A DNA stretch of 64,000 nucleotides from Pseudomonadota bacterium (GTDB lineage: Bacteria > Pseudomonadota > Alphaproteobacteria > Rhizobiales > Beijerinckiaceae), in the NCBI GenBank assembly GCA_021781815.1, contig JAJXWB010000001.1, positions 1 through 64,000 of the forward strand. The letters run 5' to 3'. Position 1 is the stretch's first letter. The number at the start of each line of letters is the position of its first letter. The notes beneath the pieces are model-generated. The model saw nothing but the letters and a program-made list of their open reading frames with translations. It had not been told where the DNA came from and ran no database searches. Positions 61,369-64,000 of this stretch are shown here, in pieces. The translations under genes were made by a program, and so were the position numbers.

Positions 61369-61842
61369 TCATGTTTGCGGCGGCTGTCCCGCCTTGATCG
61401 GAATCGACGTCGTCGCGGCGCTGGCGGGTTCGGGCTTCTTCACCGTCAGATGCAGGATGCCCTTGTCGTAATGGGCCTCGACGGCGCCGCCGGCCGGCTC
61501 GAAGGGCAGCGCCACGGAGCGGTGGAACGCCCCCCAGCTCCGCTCGACAACATGCCATTCCTTGTCCTTGTTATCGGTTTCCGTTTTTTTCTCGCCGGAA
61601 ATCACGAGGCGGTTGCCGTCCACGGAAACCTTGATGTCCTTCTCGTCCATTCCCGGCAGTTCTGCAGTCACCTCAATCCTGTCGGCGGTCTCGGCGACAT
61701 TGAGCGCCGGCGAACTCGCGCCGACATCCAACGATTGGCCGCTGCCGAAATTGCGGAACATTTCATCCATCTGACGCTGCATCGCGCGAAACGGGTCCAT
61801 CCCCGCGCTTCTGGACCAGAGGCTTGGCAGCAAAGACGCCAT
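61369..61842 (-). CDS. Hsp20 small heat-shock protein
   Basis: This 157-residue chaperone has the alpha-crystallin domain: VTAELPGMDEKDIKVSVDG, LVISGEKK, SWGAFHRSVALPF and a GILHLTVKK strand, with a C-terminal IPI anchoring motif (residues near the end, TSIPIKAG). The front contains DPFRAMQRQMDEMF, typical of rhizobial class-A members. GGGAG precedes the ATG at 61842. No ROSE-type RNA thermometer was recognised upstream, but this could be missed. Confidence 0.92.
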   Translation of the reverse strand: MASLLPSLWSRSAGMDPFRAMQRQMDEMFRNFGSGQSLDVGASSPALNVAETADRIEVTAELPGMDEKDIKVSVDGNRLVISGEKKTETDNKDKEWHVVERSWGAFHRSVALPFEPAGGAVEAHYDKGILHLTVKKPEPASAATTSIPIKAGQPPQT

Positions 61843-61940
61843 GACGCACTCTCCCTCGCGCCCGGGCTTCCCGTCGATTCGCGCCGTCGCCGGGCGAACG
61901 GCACATTTTCGCACTATACGGACCTCGCGACGGCCATGCG

Positions 61941-63185
61941 ATGATGCGTGTCAATTGCGCCGCCGGGCGCGCCATCCCGCAACGACAAGCCTGCCCATTG
62001 CCGTCCTCTCCCTCTCCACCGCCTGTCGTTTCCGCATGGCGCCTCGCCGCGCTGAACCTGCTGGTGTTCGCGCCGGTCGGCGTGCAACTGCCCTTCCTGT
62101 CCCTCTGGTATGCGAGCATCGGCTTCGGCGCCGAAGCGATCGGTTTCATTCAGGGCGCGACGCCGATTGCGCGCTTCGTCGCCAATCTTCTGATCCCGCC
62201 GATCGCCGACCGGCGCGGCAATGCGGCCACCCTGCTCGCATTCTGTGCGGCAGGCGGCGCGCTTGGTTTCGTGCTCGCCGGCCTGCACACGGCCTTCTGG
62301 TTCGTCTTCGCCGGAATTGTCGTCGCAACATTCGCGCAGGGCCCGATGATCGCGCTCGGCGACAGCATGACCCTGCGCGAGGCGCGCCGCCGGGTTCTCG
62401 CCGGCGAGCGCCCGCTCGATTACGGCGCGGTCCGCGGATTTGGCTCGCTCGGCGTTCTCGTGCTGATGGCGTGCGGCGGCTGGCTCGTCGGGCTTTTCCC
62501 GCCACGGAGCATGATCTTCGTCATCGCCGCCGTGATCGCGGCGACGCTTGCCGGCATTCTTCTATTGGCGCCGCGCAACGCGGCGGCGCCGGCAGCCGCT
62601 GCGCACGGGCCACGGGAAAGGATCGAGCGCCCGCGCCTCGTCGCGCTGGTCGTACTGGGGTCATCGATCATTCAGGCAAGCCACGCCCTAGTCTATTCCT
62701 TCGGCTCGATCGCATTTCGCGCGCAAGGCTACGGCGATGTCGCGATCGGGCTGCTCTGGGCCGCAGGCGTCGCCGCCGAGATCCTGTTCTTCGTCGTCGC
62801 CAGCCGCAGGTTCGGCGGCGCCAGCGCCGCCTATCTGTTCCTGATGATCGGCGGCGCCGCAGCGACGGCGCGCTGGATCGCCATGGCTTTCGTGCTGCCG
62901 ACGCCTTTGCTCTTTCTGGCGCAATCCATGCACGCCGCGAGTTTCGCCTCGACCCATCTCGGCGCGGTCTACGCGCTGACGCGCCTCGTCGGCGAGACGC
63001 GGCGCGCGCAGGCGCAGGGATGGATTTCCGGCATCAGCGCGCTGACCTATGCGGCGGTGGTCATCGCCTGCGGCTTCCTCTGGAACGCGCTCGGCCAGCA
63101 GGCCTATTTCGTCATGGCCGGCGTCGCCGCAGCCGGCCTCGCGCTCGCAACGATTGCGGCGCTTGATCCTCGCAAGGATATGTGA
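61941..63185 (+). CDS. MFS transporter of the HcaT/PP_1272-like (MFS_1_like) group
   Basis: This 414-residue inner-membrane protein has twelve hydrophobic segments after a ~30-residue head and the major facilitator pattern: PIADRRGN loop between helices 2 and 3 and GAVRGFGSLG in the fifth-helix region. The MFS_1_like group includes the 3-phenylpropionate transporter HcaT. The substrate is unknown. Start choice is uncertain: MM at 61941/61944 or a GTG near residue 29. Confidence 0.85.
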   Translation: MMRVNCAAGRAIPQRQACPLPSSPSPPPVVSAWRLAALNLLVFAPVGVQLPFLSLWYASIGFGAEAIGFIQGATPIARFVANLLIPPIADRRGNAATLLAFCAAGGALGFVLAGLHTAFWFVFAGIVVATFAQGPMIALGDSMTLREARRRVLAGERPLDYGAVRGFGSLGVLVLMACGGWLVGLFPPRSMIFVIAAVIAATLAGILLLAPRNAAAPAAAAHGPRERIERPRLVALVVLGSSIIQASHALVYSFGSIAFRAQGYGDVAIGLLWAAGVAAEILFFVVASRRFGGASAAYLFLMIGGAAATARWIAMAFVLPTPLLFLAQSMHAASFASTHLGAVYALTRLVGETRRAQAQGWISGISALTYAAVVIACGFLWNALGQQAYFVMAGVAAAGLALATIAALDPRKDM

Positions 63186-63205
63186 AGCTTCTCCAGGGCA
63201 AAAAA

Positions 63206-63223
63206 GCGGCGCCGAAGCGCCGC
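63206..63223 (-). terminator. Intrinsic terminator between convergent genes
   Basis: GCGGCGC (63206-63212) pairs with GCGCCGC (63217-63223) with a TTCG loop when read leftward, followed by six T residues on that strand. It is the best intrinsic terminator in the window and ends the leftward long gene; in the rightward direction it would also serve the MFS gene. Confidence 0.85.
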
Positions 63224-63271
63224 CTGATTTGTCATGATTTTCCGACCCGCCCTCACACGGAATGCGTCGGA

Positions 63272-64000
63272 TCAACCAAATCGCTGCGCTGCATGCGCGA
63301 GCATCGTATAGACCTTGCCCGTGTCCGAAACGAGGTAGGACTTGGCGAGCGAGCCGTCGCGATCGTCGCGGCTGACTTCCGACAGCAGGCGCTCGAACTC
63401 CTGGATATAGCGATCGACCGTTTCGCGGAAATCGCGTTCCTCGCGATACCTGCGCCGGATTTCATCGAACGCGATCTGTCCCTGCTGCGTGTACAGGCGA
63501 CGGTCGAACAAGTTCTGTTCGCCACGGCGGTAGCGCTCCCACAGGTCGATCACGGCGTCATGGTCGAGCATGCGCGCGATGTCGAGCGACAAAGCATCGA
63601 GCGAATCGATCGGCTTGGCCGTCACACGCCTGGCGGCGCCATCCTCGTCGCGCGAGGCGCGCGCCAGCAAATCCGACAGCCACCCGGCGCCGCGGCCGCC
63701 AGCCGGCTGCGGTTCGACGGCTGGACGGAGCGCGGGGGCCGGCGCAGGCGCGCGCGGGCGGACAGCCTCTTCGCGCTGCGGCGGGTATTGCGGCGCGCGG
63801 GGCGGGGCCGGCCGGCGCGCCTCGGCGCCCTGTGCGGCAGGCGCCGGTCGCGGCGGAATGGGCGCCGCCGCAACGACGGGCGCCGCAGCCGCGGGCGTCG
63901 GCTCCACCACATCGAAACCGCGTCCGGACCGTTCGACGATCGCGGTCAGTTCGTTGACCGCCTTGATCTGCTCGCCGACGATACGGCGCACCGCGGTCGT
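63272..64000 (-). CDS. C-terminal part of a long Rhizobiales structural protein (possibly growth pole ring type)
   Basis: The frame runs in from the right edge and gives about 242 residues. It has a helical lead (VGEQIKAVNELTAIVERSG), a long proline/alanine/arginine linker (about 30-100), then a well-conserved helical end: GWLSDLLARASRDED, LSLDIARMLDHDAVIDLWERYRRGE, RRLYTQQGQIAFDEIRRRY and DTGKVYTMLAHAAQRF. I recall this ending from very long Rhizobiales coiled-coil proteins (apolipoprotein/kinesin-like labels; Agrobacterium GPR). The rest lies outside the window, so this assignment is tentative. Confidence 0.6.
   Translation of the reverse strand, partial: TTAVRRIVGEQIKAVNELTAIVERSGRGFDVVEPTPAAAAPVVAAAPIPPRPAPAAQGAEARRPAPPRAPQYPPQREEAVRPRAPAPAPALRPAVEPQPAGGRGAGWLSDLLARASRDEDGAARRVTAKPIDSLDALSLDIARMLDHDAVIDLWERYRRGEQNLFDRRLYTQQGQIAFDEIRRRYREERDFRETVDRYIQEFERLLSEVSRDDRDGSLAKSYLVSDTGKVYTMLAHAAQRFG

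Overview
The window reads as chromosome of a high-GC alphaproteobacterium of the order Hyphomicrobiales (Rhizobiales). The evidence is a set of lineage-typical genes: DUF2849 and DUF934 proteins around sulfite reductase, a tandem DUF3126 protein behind cysE, DUF1217, Usg, a zf-CHCC zinc finger, a PAS_5 protein, GntR/XRE-cupin regulators and the Cox/XdhC maturation cluster. A Beijerinckiaceae or Methylocystis-type relative is possible, but no 16S rRNA gene or lineage-defining enzyme is present to fix genus or family.

Layout. 1-375: the right end of an IS630 element has cut off a TadG-like Flp pilus gene. 0.7-3.7 kb: thrS and an anchored unknown protein. 3.9-10.5 kb: a tight assimilatory sulfate operon, DUF2849-cysI-DUF934-cysH-cysD-cysN followed by a TauE exporter. 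CysH has the Fe-S cysteines of an APS reductase and no APS kinase is present, so sulfate probably runs through APS directly to sulfite and sulfide; cysE at 21 kb would supply O-acetylserine. 10.5-25.9 kb: mostly single housekeeping genes (methyltransferase-yidD, mipA, IscU-like scaffold, folE, gamma carbonic anhydrase, PilZ, PAS, rhomboid, CBS, DsrE, patatin, hisI, cysE, DUF1217, hydrolase, FAD monooxygenase), then tRNA-Leu(UAA). 26-33 kb: gpt-cinA-fkbM, map-radC, a GGDEF-EAL protein, usg and doxX. 33.1-38.1 kb: a leftward operon coxD-coxE-xdhC(N)-xdhC(C)-moeA-like-mobA-like for maturing molybdenum hydroxylases, with no hydroxylase gene beside it.

38.2-42.8 kb is the accessory part. It holds an enol-lactonase-like hydrolase with a histone-H1-like tail, a GntR-TauE-DUF1634 operon whose regulator looks leaderless and self-controlled, an IS630 5' remnant, and a 325-bp tandem duplication. 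The duplicated unit joins a large hairpin carrying 12-bp iterons to the 3' end of a DsbA-family gene. 43.1-50.4 kb: a branched-chain amino acid type ABC transporter (livHMGF plus a small membrane protein) flanked by two different binding proteins. 50.4-50.8 kb: an AT-rich patch with an inverted repeat and a decayed ParD-ParE pair. 50.9-57.8 kb: ccdA, a DadA-like oxidase, a cupin, rpe, purB, a diguanylate cyclase and an unknown coiled-coil protein. 57.7-59.6 kb: a metallophosphoesterase-glycosyltransferase pair that matches the PlcP-Agt lipid-remodelling pair used under phosphate shortage. 59.7-64 kb: a divergent SDR, an XRE-cupin regulator, Hsp20, an MFS transporter and the C-terminal end of a long structural protein that runs off the window.

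All family assignments come from reading motifs and remembered family features; no database search was run. The most unusual pieces are the hairpin/iteron element with its tandem duplication, the leaderless GntR promoter-operator, the histone-like tail on a hydrolase, the membrane-tailed CysN and the orphan Cox maturation cluster.
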